DNA of 64,000 bases, taken from NCBI GenBank assembly GCA_035610835.1, contig CM069452.1, forward strand, positions 26,641,143-26,705,142. The letters are read 5' to 3'. Each line of letters opens with the position of its first letter. Position 1 is the stretch's first letter. Shown in pieces: positions 1-13,060 of the stretch. The position numbers and the translations under genes are program-made. Source of the DNA: Ophiura sarsii (taxonomy: Eukaryota > Echinodermata > Ophiuroidea > Amphilepidida > Ophiuridae). Under the pieces are notes generated by a model that saw only the letters and a list, made by a program, of their open reading frames with translations, was not told the DNA's origin and did not search any database.

Positions 1-178
1 TAAAATATTTATAATTTGTTTAATACCCGTCGTATATGCCTATTATTTCTATACACTTAACCCTATTACCCCGTTATTTCAATATGTGATTTAAATGTCT
101 TTGTCAACCTGATTTAGTTCCTACGACCCCTTACCAAAAAATGGTTACAAAACAGGCCTCATTCTCTTTGACCGCCCC

Positions 179-978
179 ATTCCATTTTAATGGAATTGTT
201 ATTATACACTGCGGGCGACTATTTTCTCTCGTGCGTTAATCCAGATACTAGAAAGTTTGTTTATGCATATGAACTTTAGTTGACTGTGCGTGAAAATGTA
301 AATGTTTATGAACACACGAGTCGAGGGTATTTATATGTTGATTTTTACTAAATTTATAGAATTAGTCCATTAGTTATTGATTATGCATTCTGAAACGCAA
401 CAAACAATTATTGTACACGAATTCCCAGTTTAATGACACGATATTCCATTTTAATGGAATTTTCAGTATACACTGCGAGCGACTGTTTTCTCTCGCGCGT
501 TGATCCAGATACTAGAAAGTTTGTTTATGCATATGAACTTTAGTTGACTGTGCGTGAAAATGTAGATGTTTATGAACACACGAGTCGAGGGTATTTATAT
601 GTTGATTTTTACTAAATTTATAGAATTAGTCCATTAGTTATTGATTATGCATTCTGAAACGCAACAAACAATTATTGTACACGAATTCCCAGTTTAATGA
701 CACGATATTCCATTTTAATGGAATTTTCAGTATACACTGCGAGCGACTGTTTTCTCTCGCGCGTTGATCCAGATACTAGAAAGTTTGTTTATGCATATGA
801 ACTTTAGTTGACTGTGCGTGAAAATGTAAATGTTTATGAACACACGAGTCGAGGTTATTTATATGTTGATTTTTACAACAAAAAAAAAGAAGAAAAAAAG
901 TCCATTAGTTATTGATTATGCATTCTGAAACGCAACAAACAATTATTGTACACGAATTCCCAGTTTAATGACACGATA
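179..978. repeat. 264-bp tandem repeat, three copies
   Basis: The anchor TCCATTTTAATGGA recurs at 181, 445 and 709, giving an exact 264-bp period. The units stay near-identical until the array breaks at 978. Units 1 and 2 share the segment ACTAAATTTATAGAATTAG. In unit 3 it is replaced by an A-rich stretch near 876-900. No open frame spans a unit, so this looks like a short non-coding satellite. Confidence 0.95.
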
Positions 979-3049
979 GCGCCCTTGGCTGAAACGGGTC
1001 GATCGTCAAAGTCTATCAATGTAATAATAATAATAAGCGTTCTGTTATGATAGTGATTAGAGAAATCTGTTTGATATTTTGTTTAAAGATGTAAATCTAT
1101 GAAATATTTGTAATATAAAATCGAACAAACACATTTCTCACTTAGATATATAACATGTTAAATTGAAAAATATTGAAAATTGAAAAATTGTCGAGGATTC
1201 GATAGTAGGTTATCTTGTCTTTATATTAGCTTAAAATGCGGCATTGTAATACGAGTTACATTCGTATAAAGCACTTTTGCTAGATGGCAGTATAGCATTT
1301 CACGTGGTGTATACATGTTGGACTTCTATACTGGTTTGCTTTTTCGCTATAGCCCACAGGCGTATTTATAAACGTCAGTTAATAGTAATACTAACAATTG
1401 TGTTTAATATATCACAATAGATCTAAAACAATAAATCTACTTGATTTTGCGAGGCAATAAAGAATACAACCTCACAATTTTCCACGAAACTGTTTCACAC
1501 TTTCTTCAAACGTAAGAGTTAGTTCATTTTCTTTTGAAAGGATACACGTATAACTCAAGAAATCCTTGGAATTATAACAGTTTTCCCTCAAGAGACCAAC
1601 ACTACGGATCGACTCGGTTCAGGCAGAGGTTTAATTAGTTGGATAGCAACCATCAAAACGATGAACCACAAGAATAAATCACTTATGACTTAACATGGCG
1701 TGACACCTTGGCGTTTACAACTACAAATTCTACCCTAGGATGAGAGATAATTTTCTTACGTTTGCTTTCTATACACATTAGAGTTTAATATCGACATTTA
1801 TGTATTAAAACCTCTGCCAACAACGATGTTTCTACTCATCATTCATTGCATATCAACTGTTTTGTTCAATTGTCGGCATTTCCAAAGTTTCGTGATCGCG
1901 CTTTGAATGTGAGATTTGTGAATATGCCATATTTCGTTACCAGATTATGATCAATATAATGCAAAAACTGTGACAGTTGTTTGGCAATTACCGGAAATTG
2001 TGTGCATGTGGAGCTCGGATGATCACAAATTGATCTCAAGAACCAATCACTAGGGGTGAAGGATTTCATGTTATCCATGTTGACATACAATGTTATCAGT
2101 AACGGACAACATCACTTTTAGATAGCTAGGTAACCGTAGCAACAATGTATCGCAGAATGTTTGACGTTAGTATTAATGTCACTGGTTACGGGATTAAACT
2201 GCTAGGGTTAAGTGGGAAAAACTGTCTAAAAGGTAAATTGGATGGGAAAATATCGAGAGGCCAGCCAAACGTAGCGCGTACGCTGAGAAGATAACACATG
2301 GATGGACATTGATACAATGTAAGTATGAGCAGCTGCGCAGCTGTAAAACGGGCTAAAGATCACGAAACAAGAGATGCATTGCAAACTGGTTACTACCCAC
2401 CCTTTGTCAGAGCAAAGACGGTAAAGAGATTGCAAATGATAGGATAATTAAGCTATCGTCTACGTATTCCTGGTAATTGTTTCGGAATTAAAACATAGGT
2501 TAGGTGGCACTACTACTGAATAAATGTGACGGCTGTTTTAAGATTTAATAATAATGTAAATATTGACCAAAATCTGGTGTAATGAAACAACTAATTGCTA
2601 TTCAAACATTTCAAGTACACTTTTCGATCTCAATACTCGGTAATTTATTAACATACAACTTTATTCAGCACCTTTATGGATCAGCAGACTCAAATTAACG
2701 GTCGTGACCTTTCGGGAATGTGACGTCAGAATCGGGTCGCACATAAAATAGAGAGTGTTTTTACAGAGCATATTCTATTTACACTGTCGTACAAATAATC
2801 CGGATAGAAAGGCTGTACATCTGCTTTGTTATACCCTTTCTACTACGGGCATCAATGAGGTCGAGACTCTATGAAAAAGAAAATCTGAGGATCAGTTTCA
2901 TTTGGGAATTGATAACAGATATCTCGACTACCCAAAGGATAACGTATTGACGTTTATCAAGCCGCCTTATGAGATTGAGTGGATATCGGATTTTCTTGAC
3001 AAACGATAGCATGTATTTCTCTGTTTTTATAATTTTGTTTGATTTTTTT
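979..3049. other. intergenic, no gene recognised
   Basis: AT-rich sequence with only short open frames that match nothing I recognise. The one compact feature is a perfect 14-bp palindrome, CAGCTGCGCAGCTG, at 2330-2343, which contains two E-box cores. Confidence 0.6.
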
Positions 3050-3095
3050 GTTTTGATATTCCAATTCTTGATATCAGGAATTGGAATATCAAAAC
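3050..3095. repeat. perfect 18-bp-stem hairpin
   Basis: The left arm 3050-3067 (GTTTTGATATTCCAATTC) is exactly complementary to 3078-3095, with a 10-base loop. It is too short for a normal MITE and no target duplication is evident. Confidence 0.9.
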
Positions 3096-3158
3096 TATTT
3101 GTGCTTTGTTGGATCAAAATACACAAAAGATATTATTCAGTAAATTCATAAGGGTAGT

Positions 3159-3190
3159 GAGAGATAGCATCTTAAAAGATGCTATCTCTC
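3159..3190. repeat. perfect 15-bp-stem hairpin, 2-base loop
   Basis: The arm 3159-3173 (GAGAGATAGCATCTT) pairs perfectly with 3176-3190 around AA. It lies 64 bp from the hairpin at 3050-3095. No gene next to it would make it a terminator. Confidence 0.9.
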
Positions 3191-4359
3191 TTTTACACTA
3201 CATATCTATAACAACAATACATTGCACCAAATCTGAAATCTCTGAATATGCGCTCTGTTCAATATGTCTAGTACAGGCTATGGCGATACCGTTTCTACGC
3301 AGTCTAAATAATTAATTCGTTGACATCAATTGTGGTGATAGTTTGAAGACATTTTCATTTATTGGTAGGTCTTTTTTGTCAGGGACTCGCCGTCAGAGAC
3401 TTTTGAAAACTTGTGTGGGGGTGAGTGGGGGTGGGTGAGGGGGTGTGTGTGGGGGATGTCTACAACAAAACTACGGTATTTTTGATAAAAACGCCCGTAA
3501 AAGTGTCCGTAAAATTGAACTTCCATTGACTTATAATAACGAAGCATCTCAAATATTCCTTAGATTATATCAAGATAATAAACGTGGACACATCAATAAC
3601 TTGAATTTAGGCAGAAATATTCTCTAATACCAAATACTGGAATATTTTCCCGATGTCAAAGAGGGCAAAAAAAGAGCTAAAGTGATTTGAACATTCACCT
3701 TTAATCGTTTCATAATCCTTGTTATTGCTTGTTTCCGCACACCAAGTTGGTATATCTTTCTTTTATTCTTGGCACCATTATCAGCATCAGCAGGCTAATA
3801 TTATTAGGTATTAAACCATCAACCACAATCACTTTCTTCCCTCAAGTACACAATCAGGGCATAGGGAGCAGCGCATGACTTACAGTACGCACTTCAATCT
3901 TATTAAGAAAAAAACATTTATTATTAACGTGGTCAATATTCAAAGGCGCCGATATATCAAAGGATTTGCCAACTTATCTTCAATAAATAATAAACTTTTC
4001 CACAGCTGAAACGTAGACTCATGTGGTTAAGATGTGATTTGTAATTCTATTAATCTCAAAAGAGAGACACATAAAACTGTTAAATTGCATTAAATCCTGT
4101 CATATAAAGTGGGCAAATGGAACAGCTGATAATTTGAAATTAAAACTGTAGGGCTTATACGAAGAGCTCTTCGTTCTAAAGCTAAAATTGAGAGACGTCT
4201 GATGCCTATAACTAGGCTTATACTGTGATATATGTCACGTGGATTCTATAACAAATCTAAATATTTAATATTTCTTGTCGACAATTGATGAAAAGGTTTG
4301 AGTGATTTTGTATTTTGAGGCAAACCAAGAGTTCGACATATGCCGACACAAGTTATTCG
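3191..4359. other. intergenic with a G/GT-rich tract
   Basis: No gene recognised. Positions 3413-3457 are a G/GT-rich tract with several runs of four or five Gs and could form a G-quadruplex on the plus strand. Confidence 0.55.
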
Positions 4360-5990
4360 AAAGGGGAATCCTTACTTCGATCAGTTCTTCAAAGAAGAAC
4401 TTGTCTTCATCTGTTCCGATGGTGACAGAATGAATATATAATTCAGAAAGAAGAATTTCAAGATAAATAGCGACTTGTAGTGGAGCTTACATTTTTTATT
4501 CAGTGTCTAGCAGATGTTCAATGATGATAGCAATACGTTGGTCATAATATCCAAGGTTAATTGTAAGGCTCACAACCAATCTCGAAAAACGGCATAATGC
4601 TTTACCGTCGTTATTGTACCGGACACTGGTATTAAATATTAAGTGGCTATTATGTATACATTTTAGTTTATTCAGTTACTCTGTTGTTAGGTATTAAAAC
4701 CATAGGGGGCAAAACAACAGGAAAATCCCAACGAAACATGACAAGAACAATATTATCCCATTCTATAAACCCTCTTGAGAATGCAATATTAATTGGTTTC
4801 GTTTTTAACAGTATTTGATGTTAGCTTTCATATAAACGTTACTGGAATACAGCAAAAGGTTAAGTGAAACAATCCAATGATAAATGTAAGTGTAAATAGT
4901 AACGGGATCAACATTTGTTCCAGAGAATCAGACACGAATAGATTGAGGTCAATAACAGCACACGCTGATATCACACACAATACCGGTATAATATGTTTGG
5001 TTTAATTCAGACTTCCCCCTTGATATTTTTTTCTTCTTGAAAGGAATGATACGAGTCCTTTCCTAAAGACAAATCATTTATCAGAAACAAATAAATTAAG
5101 CTGTGTATTACTATGTTTTTCCTTGTGCTCGGCACAATGACAGTTCTTTCTGAAAGGACCGGTCAAAATGTACACAAAGATGGTTGATTAAAGACTAATT
5201 TAAAAGGGGCGCTATTCCCCTCAGTTCTTCTAAAACATAATCCAAGAAAGATTCGTCTTCATCTGCTCTGATGGTTAGAGAAATAATAGGAATATTATAG
5301 AGAAAAGTCAACCTTGACAAATCCCTAAAGAGTTTAGTACCTGTAGCGGGGGTTAAGAGGTTAAGTGTATAGATTCACAATCATTACCGACAAACAGGCG
5401 ATAGATGTATGTTGTATTGTCCGGCTCTGGACGCGGGCATAAAATATCAAGTTGCTATATTATATCAAGAAGAATTCGTCATCACCTGTTTTGTTGGTTA
5501 TAGAAATTACAGAATGATCGTAGAGAAAACTCGACCATGCTAATTCCCAAAGGGTTTAGCTCATGTAACGGGTCTTAATTTTTGAACATTGTCTAGCAGG
5601 TGTAACACACAAGTAAAATTATGATTGCAAACCATTCATGTTGTTAAGAGTAAGGTTCATCACTACCAACAAATATGCGACGTGTACTTTACTCACTGTT
5701 TGTCTACGGACGATTGCATTAAATGTCAAGTGGTGGTAAATTTGAGTTCATCATCATTACGTTACACTAAATGTTAAGTAAACCGATGGAAAATATTACA
5801 GAAATAAATAAAAAACAAGAACAATTTTATTCTATTTCATGAACCTTCTTGACAATGAAATATTAATGTATTTCGTTACAACCGTACATAATGTTTGTGT
5901 TAGTATACACTCAAATGGTTACTAGATGAACAAAATGTTAAGTGCAATTACTACTAAGGCTCCTTAACAATAAATGTAAGCTCCCTTACA
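4360..5990. repeat. diverged tandem duplication, offset about 1.07 kb
   Basis: Sequence at 4690-4870 (TTATCCCATTCTATAAACCC, then CTTGAGAATGCAATATTAAT) recurs in diverged form at 5760-5940. A second marker, CTTCATCTGTTCCGATGG near 4406, recurs near 5258 and, more weakly, near 5480, so part of the unit may be present three times. Many indels show that it is old. No coding potential seen. Confidence 0.6.
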
Positions 5991-7439
5991 TGGAACAACT
6001 TTTACTATCAACATTTTACATTTTGTGACGGTGTCCTTGTCATGAATTTTAACGATTAGCTATATATATGCAAAGATCAAGAGGAAGGGGCGCACGGGTC
6101 ATGTCCTAACAATTTTCCTTTTCCCGATTCCATCACTTTTCAACCATACAGGCTGAATGGCCCTTACGTTTGAAAACGGATTGACGCATATGCGTCTTTC
6201 CACTATTTCACTATTTCACTTTTTTTTACTAACCCTGTATGTCTTGACATATTGTTGAGCTCTTTTCAAAGCCACCAATCTTTAGGAGTAGGGACACCTA
6301 CACTCAAATAATCGGGCAAGGGGCAGCCCAAATGATGATAACAATAGAGAAGAGGCAATTTCTATGGTTTGCTTAATATTATAACAAATTGGTCCTGGAG
6401 AAGTCAGAGCTAATCCTGACGAAAGCTTGACATTTTAAAACTCGTCGGACGGCAAACACGTTAAACTCCTAACCTATATTATGAATACCCGTCGTAAAGC
6501 GTCGTGAAAGCCTATATCACAGTATGTTGTCGATGTATACCTGATTAAACCAGATTGCACTTTAAAAAATCTCACCGTCTGAACGTGGATTAAAAGACCA
6601 ACCAACGTACCGATCTTAACACAGTCCTCTGACATCGGTGATACTAATTAAAACACAGCGATCACGCTTTACATATCTAATGCGACACAGTATCAATAGT
6701 GATGTCAAACGTTAGCTTCTACAGCTCCATGTTGTCTACACACCTGCCTTATGCACATGCAGTGAAATGATTAAATCAAATTACAAGGAAGTCATTTACT
6801 TAGTGGATGAACTAAATCGATCAATGATTATAAAGGTTAACATATGCTACATAACGCACGACTGTTGTTATCAGAACCCGCGCAAGACCGGTTTTGAGAA
6901 ACATGTTGTCATTCAAGAGAAGAAATGTAGGTCACGTAACTTACTTGGTTAATTACAAGTTGTAGTAAGTTGGTATTGGCTGGTTAATTAATTTGGTTGA
7001 ATTCCTGTTAGTCAGAAGCTGGTCATCCTGAATAATATTTCAAAACTTGTCCGTAATATTTGACATGTTTCTGAATATCAATCACGTACATGAAATGTTG
7101 TCATGCATTAATATGATGAAAGCCATAACCATTGTCAAATCTCCAAAAGGTACAGCTTGTCTATCGTTGATTGAAAAATAATGAGATTTTGACAACATCT
7201 GACAGAATAACTTGACATTGAATACCATGAATCTTTTCAATCTTTATTATACTGCCTAAGCTTCCCACGGGGTTCTCTAAATGAAAGAGAAGCTAGCCGC
7301 TTTAACTAAGTCTTAGGTTACAGAATCTTCTGTGCAATTAATGTCAGAATCACTAATAATCTTACCATAGTATACTGAATTACTCGTGGAAATTGGACAG
7401 TGTTTATAAGTAGCTTATTTCACATGTTCATATTTGTGA
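5991..7439. other. intergenic, nothing recognised
   Basis: No gene, RNA or element boundary that I can support. The open frame at 6767-6952 matches no family I know. Confidence 0.5.
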
Positions 7440-7463
7440 GGGGGGGGGGGGGGGGGGGTGGGG
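7440..7463 (+). repeat. poly-G tract (G19, then TGGGG)
   Basis: An uninterrupted run of 19 Gs at 7440-7458 is followed by T and four Gs. It is one of five long poly-G tracts in the window. Read or assembly length error is likely at such runs. Confidence 0.9.
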
Positions 7464-8299
7464 CTCAACAAAAGTTGGGGGTATCACATAATACCTAATG
7501 CTTACGCATGTACTAATACTACTATTGGAAATCACAGACCTTAACTTTACATTTTCATATACATATTTCCATGAATTTGATAATTGATAATCTACATGCA
7601 TTGAAATGACATATTCATCTAAATCGCCACAGATGACCGTTATGGTCATGTTTTTTATACTGGGTACTCAAAAAAGGTGGATCTGTTACATTTGCACTAC
7701 ATATTATTACTTTGCATGCATATATTTTGGCTATTCTTTATCACACATACTCAAATTTGGTCTTATTTTGATGAGAAAGTATTTGGCCTTTATTTTAAAA
7801 AGAAAAATATAAACTACCATGGTTCTGTTAATTACAATAGTTCGTTAAACCTAATTAGTCAGGGGTGGAGGAGTATGCGGAGGAGGAGTATGCGGAGGAG
7901 GAGGAATGCATAGTTGAACAAGTATGGTGCAATATACATTGGGCAAACATAAAATGCACTGGTTTTACTCTTGGTACAATTCTATATTGAAAACATAACA
8001 TTATTGAAGCATGATTATTTGAATTAAAAATATAATAAGTTAATTAAGGAATCATTAATTAGCATTAAGAAGCTCAAAAAATTGTTAAGAAACGTAAGTT
8101 GGTCGCAGTTTGCGAATGTATGCAAACATTTGCCTGCACCAAACTGTCCATTTTAAAAGTATAGAAAGGTTGAGGTATCCTTTTGAATAAATAAAATAAA
8201 TTTAACTATTTAATTAAAAATCAAAAGAAGATATGTAATTAACCTCATGTAGGAAGGACCTGATCTTTACTCTATACTCGCAAACTGCCATCATACCCT
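7464..8299. other. intergenic, small purine repeat
   Basis: No gene recognised. Positions 7866-7905 carry a purine-rich stutter in which GGAGGAGTATGCGGAGGAG-type units repeat. Otherwise AT-rich. Confidence 0.5.
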
Positions 8300-9802
8300 A
8301 TGCAAGTCTGATACATAACAATTAATATAACATAACAATTAATATTTATATAGCGCTATTCCATCTAGATCATAGCGCATGTAACACATCAGTACACAAA
8401 ATACATTTAGCATGGAAAAAGGTGAGTCTTTAGACTACAACGAAAATGAGAGATATTGTCAGTTTCTCTTATGGTACGAGGGAGATTGTTCCATGCCCGT
8501 GGACCAGCTACACTGAAAGATTTCTGACCCAAGACCTTATTTGTCAGGAACATGTAGGCGAGTAATGTCATTTGCAGAACGAAGAGCTCTTCGAGGAACA
8601 TATGGTGACAGTAAATTGCATAAATATCCAGGTGCAGTATTGTTCATGCTTTTGAAGACAAAAAGACAGAGTTTGAATTGAATCCTTTCCCGTATGGGCA
8701 GCCAGTGGAGTTCTTTAAGCGTGGGAGTAATATGGTCACGCATGGATATGGAACATATCAACCGAGCGGCATTGTTCTGCAATCTTTGAACTCTGTTCAA
8801 TTCATGTTCCGTAGCACCAAAGAGAAGAAGATTACCATAGTCAAGACGAGAGATAACTAAAGCTCTAACGACATGATGAAGAGTGTCTTTATCGAGGTAT
8901 CGCTTTATTCTACGGATGTTTCTTAACTGGTAATGTGTAGATTGACAGAGGCTAGATATTTGTTTGGTCATGGTCATATTTGCATCAAATTTTACAGCCA
9001 GGTTCCGAACAGACAGCGTTGCTTCAATATGTGCATCACCAATTGCCAGGGACACAGGTGGCAAGCTCTGGAAAAAATGGGGTGATCCAAACACAATAAA
9101 CTCTGTTTTGCTCTCATTTAATTTCAACATGTTAATGGTCATCCAATTTTGGATTTCACAAATACACAGTTGTAGCCTCTCGATTGCGTGTTGCATAGCA
9201 CCAGGTATTTTGGGGTTAAAGGAACAGTATAACTGCGGGTCGTCTGCATAAAGGTGAAAGTCTAAGCCATGGCGGCGAATGATGTTTCCGAGAGGGAGCG
9301 TATAGATTAAAAACTTTAAAGGACCAAGAATGGATCCTTGCGGTAGACCATATTTTAGATCCACAGGATCTGAGTAGCTGTTGCCAATGGACACGTGGCT
9401 CTGTCTACCAGAGAGGTATGACTTAAACCATTTTAAGGCAGTACCTGATACACCTAGCTCTGTGTTCATTCTCCTAAGTAAAACAGTATGGTCGATAGTG
9501 TCAAAGGCTGCAGACAGATCCAATAAAACAAGAAAAACTATATGCGACTTGTCCATCGCCATGAGTACATCGTCTTTAACCTTTAAAAGCGCCGTTTCTG
9601 TACTGTTATGTGTCTTATATATTGATATACTGTGCTGTAGACCTACGTCCAGGGAACAATAACCAGTATCTTCTCGCCAATGAAGATCATGCTGAAATAT
9701 TGTGCAACATTTCTTTGTAAATAAGTCTTCAAGTAGTGTGCAAACTTGAGTTTGAAAAGAAGTTGATACGATACTGGTGACTACTAGTTTGCCAATCAAC
9801 AT
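8300..9802 (-). pseudogene. 5'-truncated CR1-like LINE, reverse transcriptase ORF2 remnant
   Basis: The minus-strand frame 9802-8537 (421 codons) is a non-LTR retrotransposon reverse transcriptase, which copies the element RNA at a nicked target. Visible motifs are LDLSAAFDT near residue 94, YGLPQGSILGP near 151 and the catalytic YADD at 185-188. These are followed by the thumb and C-terminal segments (LQNNAARLI, LKELHWLPIRERI) typical of CR1/L2-group LINEs. Near 8545 the frame shifts into a second one (8601-8407) that carries SFSVAGPRAWNNLP and KTHLFPC. The first 60 or so residues are garbled before HNSTETALL, suggesting another frameshift. There is no endonuclease domain, so the copy is 5'-truncated. 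The 3' UTR ends near 8310 in short AATTAATATAACAT-type repeats, which would act as the tail. The catalytic residues remain but the copy is not functional. The clade beyond CR1/L2-like is uncertain. Confidence 0.93.
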
Positions 9803-10570
9803 TGGATCACCCTATATGATGAATACATCTTAAAACGATAACATTTTATAATTCAATCTTAAATCAGACTCTTGAAATTTGAATACTGGGTTCAAACATT
9901 ATGGAAACTAACCTAATTTGTTCATTTGAATGTGCTTTGCACATCATGAAGGTGCAAGAAGGATGAACGCAATTAATTGTATGCCACTAAACATGTGCCA
10001 TTGTCACCCTGTAGTTAAAGGGTCCCTTTTTATTTAACATTATTTGAAACTCATACCACTTTTAAGCATTTGCCACTTCAAATTGGAATGGAAAATCATG
10101 TTTCAGATGCAAATTTAAATTCATTCAATTGAATGATTTGTGGATAATCACGTATACCTAAATTAATGTTTTAAACACCCTATATGTTTAAAATTAACAC
10201 CTTTACATAAGAAAAGGGTGACTTTTAAAATCAATCAATGTTCATGTACATGTAATTGATGCATTTTTATTTGAAATCTACTTGAATTTTGTTAAAATAC
10301 TAGTCTTTGTATGTATGTAGTGATAGAAGCATTTTCCCGAAACTAAATAAACAAATTTGTAGACACCCTGTATGTAGAATTTCAGATTCATATGAAATTT
10401 AATTTGCATATGTCTGGATGGGTATTTTATTAAACTACTTTAAATCTGTACTGAACTTTTCTCTCATCACTTCATATACATAGTGGAAGTAATCATTGAA
10501 ACCCTTCTTTTTTAGAAGATTTTGCTTGTTACACCCTGTACAATTTCGGTCCACCCTGTATAATCAACTT
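9803..10570. repeat. cluster of CACCCTGTAT-type motifs
   Basis: CACCCT(G/A)TA-type motifs occur near 9807, 10004, 10176, 10366, 10532 and 10551, all in the same orientation. Their complement, TACAGGGTG, is the terminus of the TIR elements at 35711 and 60461 in this window. I could not pair the motifs into complete elements, so nested or solo ends of TA-target elements are the best guess. Confidence 0.5.
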
Positions 10571-13060
10571 GATTATATGCTATTTGCATCCGTTACAGTA
10601 TATACTTTCAGAATATGTCTACTTTTACCAACTTAAAATGTAAACTTTTTCAGATATAATGCATTAACTGAAAAAGGAACCTAATTTATGGAAAAAGGGA
10701 CATGTAACACAAATTGTACCCAGTATAAAAAACATGACCTTATCCAATTTTAATCATATCTAGCATGGATAACCTTGATGACCCCCGAATATTAGTGACC
10801 TGAAGCAGTGATGACCTCCCTGACTGTCTGTAGAAATCATTACACTGGAGGGTTTCTATTATATAATTATTATCTATCTAAACAAGGTAATACTTTCTAG
10901 TTTAATATTTTGACGGCAATCTCTTTGCCACAATAAATGATCAATAATATCAATCAATGTTTTTTCTTCATTTTTTCCACTTCCAGAAACATCCTACTTG
11001 AGCTCCTAATAACACTATGGGAATAATAAAGGGAGAGCTACTTGTAATTTCTTTAGAGGGATGCGAGTAGAATTCTCACGATGACCAATAATGTATTAAC
11101 AGTCGTATATTCTTTGTTGTAACAATATATTAAATACTAGCTATATGTTGGCCTGTACGCATGATTGTGAACCTTTGACTAGCGAAACTCAATTTTAATT
11201 TAAAAATCCACGCGAGGATCGAGCAAAGGATTCAAGCCGAGTAAGTGAAATGAATAAATAATATATAGACTCGAACTTAATGGCGTGAGTTATTAAATTA
11301 GCAAATACCTTAAAAATACACGATCTCGAACCCTGTCAAGCAATACACCCTAGACCACAAAGGCTGTATTTATGAACGAGCGTAAATGTATACAATGTCT
11401 TTGTTGAGAGTCTCAAGCGGATGAAATACATGTAGTAAATATTAGCTGTATATATGCTGGCCTGGAAGCATGATTCTAGCGAAACTCAAAATTAAGGTCT
11501 ATGTCCAATAATGTTCACCAGTGTTAAAGTTAATATTATAATGCATATTAAATGATGACAACATTGCTTCGATATGGTATATGGATACACACCACTAAAT
11601 AGATCCCCTATGACTACTGTGTAAAATGGGCCATACTTATAAATCATTTTCTCGCTTATAAAGCAACTGGTTGCTTCAACTTTACATTTTTGATGAAGAT
11701 CATGGTCTTGGCTTTCCTTTAAACAACAACAATAAATAAGGTCAACGCATAATGTTCGAGATATGCGCCGTCGAAGATACGAATGTTTTTAGAACGCCCA
11801 TGCAGGCCTAGCCTAGGTGATTCTAATCAATTATTGAAGTCTCTAAAATGACTATAAAATCATACAAAATTGGTGAAAAGAAGAAAATTTGCACTGAAAT
11901 TGTGTTTTAAATAAAATCCAATCAACATTTTAGCCATCAACACACTTTTGAAGCATTTTTATATATACATCCCATCCAATTCAACAGACCTTTCGTGGAC
12001 TGTTCCATTATTTATTTTTGAATTTATATTTTTTCTGTTGGGTTGAATATACTACCTTGTTACCTTCATATTCAATCGAAAAATACTGTAGATCACCCGC
12101 TATAGTGTTTCGAAGTACAGGGTGAGTCGGAAAGAATTTTTTTTCTCGCAAAGGCGTCATAAATATTTTAGAAATGAATAATCAGAACCAATGGCAGTGC
12201 TAAGACGACCCATTATTTGGCTTTTACTCGAAACAGGAATTCAAGAAATCGACAATTGCTTTATCATGTTACTCTAATTAAAGCCTCCAATTTTAAAGCC
12301 AATCTCCGCGGAATGGTTGAATTAAGTATTTTCTCCCTTGAATTTACTCATGATTATTTAGTGCAGTTTATATCTAGTGATTTTAAGATTTTGTATCCAA
12401 CATTCATATGCCTTTTAACATTTGTAACTTGTTTCATTGATTGCCATCTCTGAATCAGCGAGCCAACAATAATATACGAGGTTTTGAAACACAGGGGCTG
12501 AAAAGCAAAATTTTTCTGCCTTCTGATTGGCTGTGGCAAATAAAAACAATACCATCATTTGCATAATATCTCTGACATCATGATAAAAAAAAAAAATCTT
12601 CTACATAAAAAAAAAAAAAAAAATCGTATTTTGTTTTTGCTCTATATTTTTATTGAAAAAAACCCCCTCCATTTGATTCCCGCAGCACATGAAATAAGGA
12701 GAGCTGTAAGCCAACATTATAGTTCATTAATTAGCCTCATTTGTTTTAGTATCTTATGCTTCCTTAGATAATTAAGTATAATTATTTATGCAGATGTCGT
12801 ATAGACTCCCGCATCCCAGGAATTTTTGTAAGTGTTGTAGCATTTATATATTTCTTGTTAACATTAATTAAACATTTTTGTATAAACTATTTATTTTGGT
12901 AGGGGTTCAATAAAAAGCAATATTGCTTTATTTATGTCAATAAATTGTCATATATATCTTTTGAACCGCTCCTCCGATCAAGCTCAAATTTAAGATTAAT
13001 ATGGAGCTCAGCAAACCCTATAAGATATTATTGCTAACCATGGAATTGCAATTTCTAAAT
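10571..13060. other. intergenic; solo TIR-like end near 12117
   Basis: No gene seen. Near 12117 the string TACAGGGTGAGTC matches the terminus of the element at 35711-36386, but I found no opposing end, so this may be a truncated element. A-rich runs lie at about 12584-12622. The remainder is AT-rich and featureless to the eye. Confidence 0.45.

Noticed and set aside
8678..9662. Plus-strand frames of 60-95 codons within the LINE
   Set aside because: They are antisense shadows of the minus-strand reverse-transcriptase frame.
12117..12200. Complete TA-target element starting at TACAGGGTGAGTC
   Set aside because: No matching inverted end was found within 1.5 kb, so only a solo end can be claimed.
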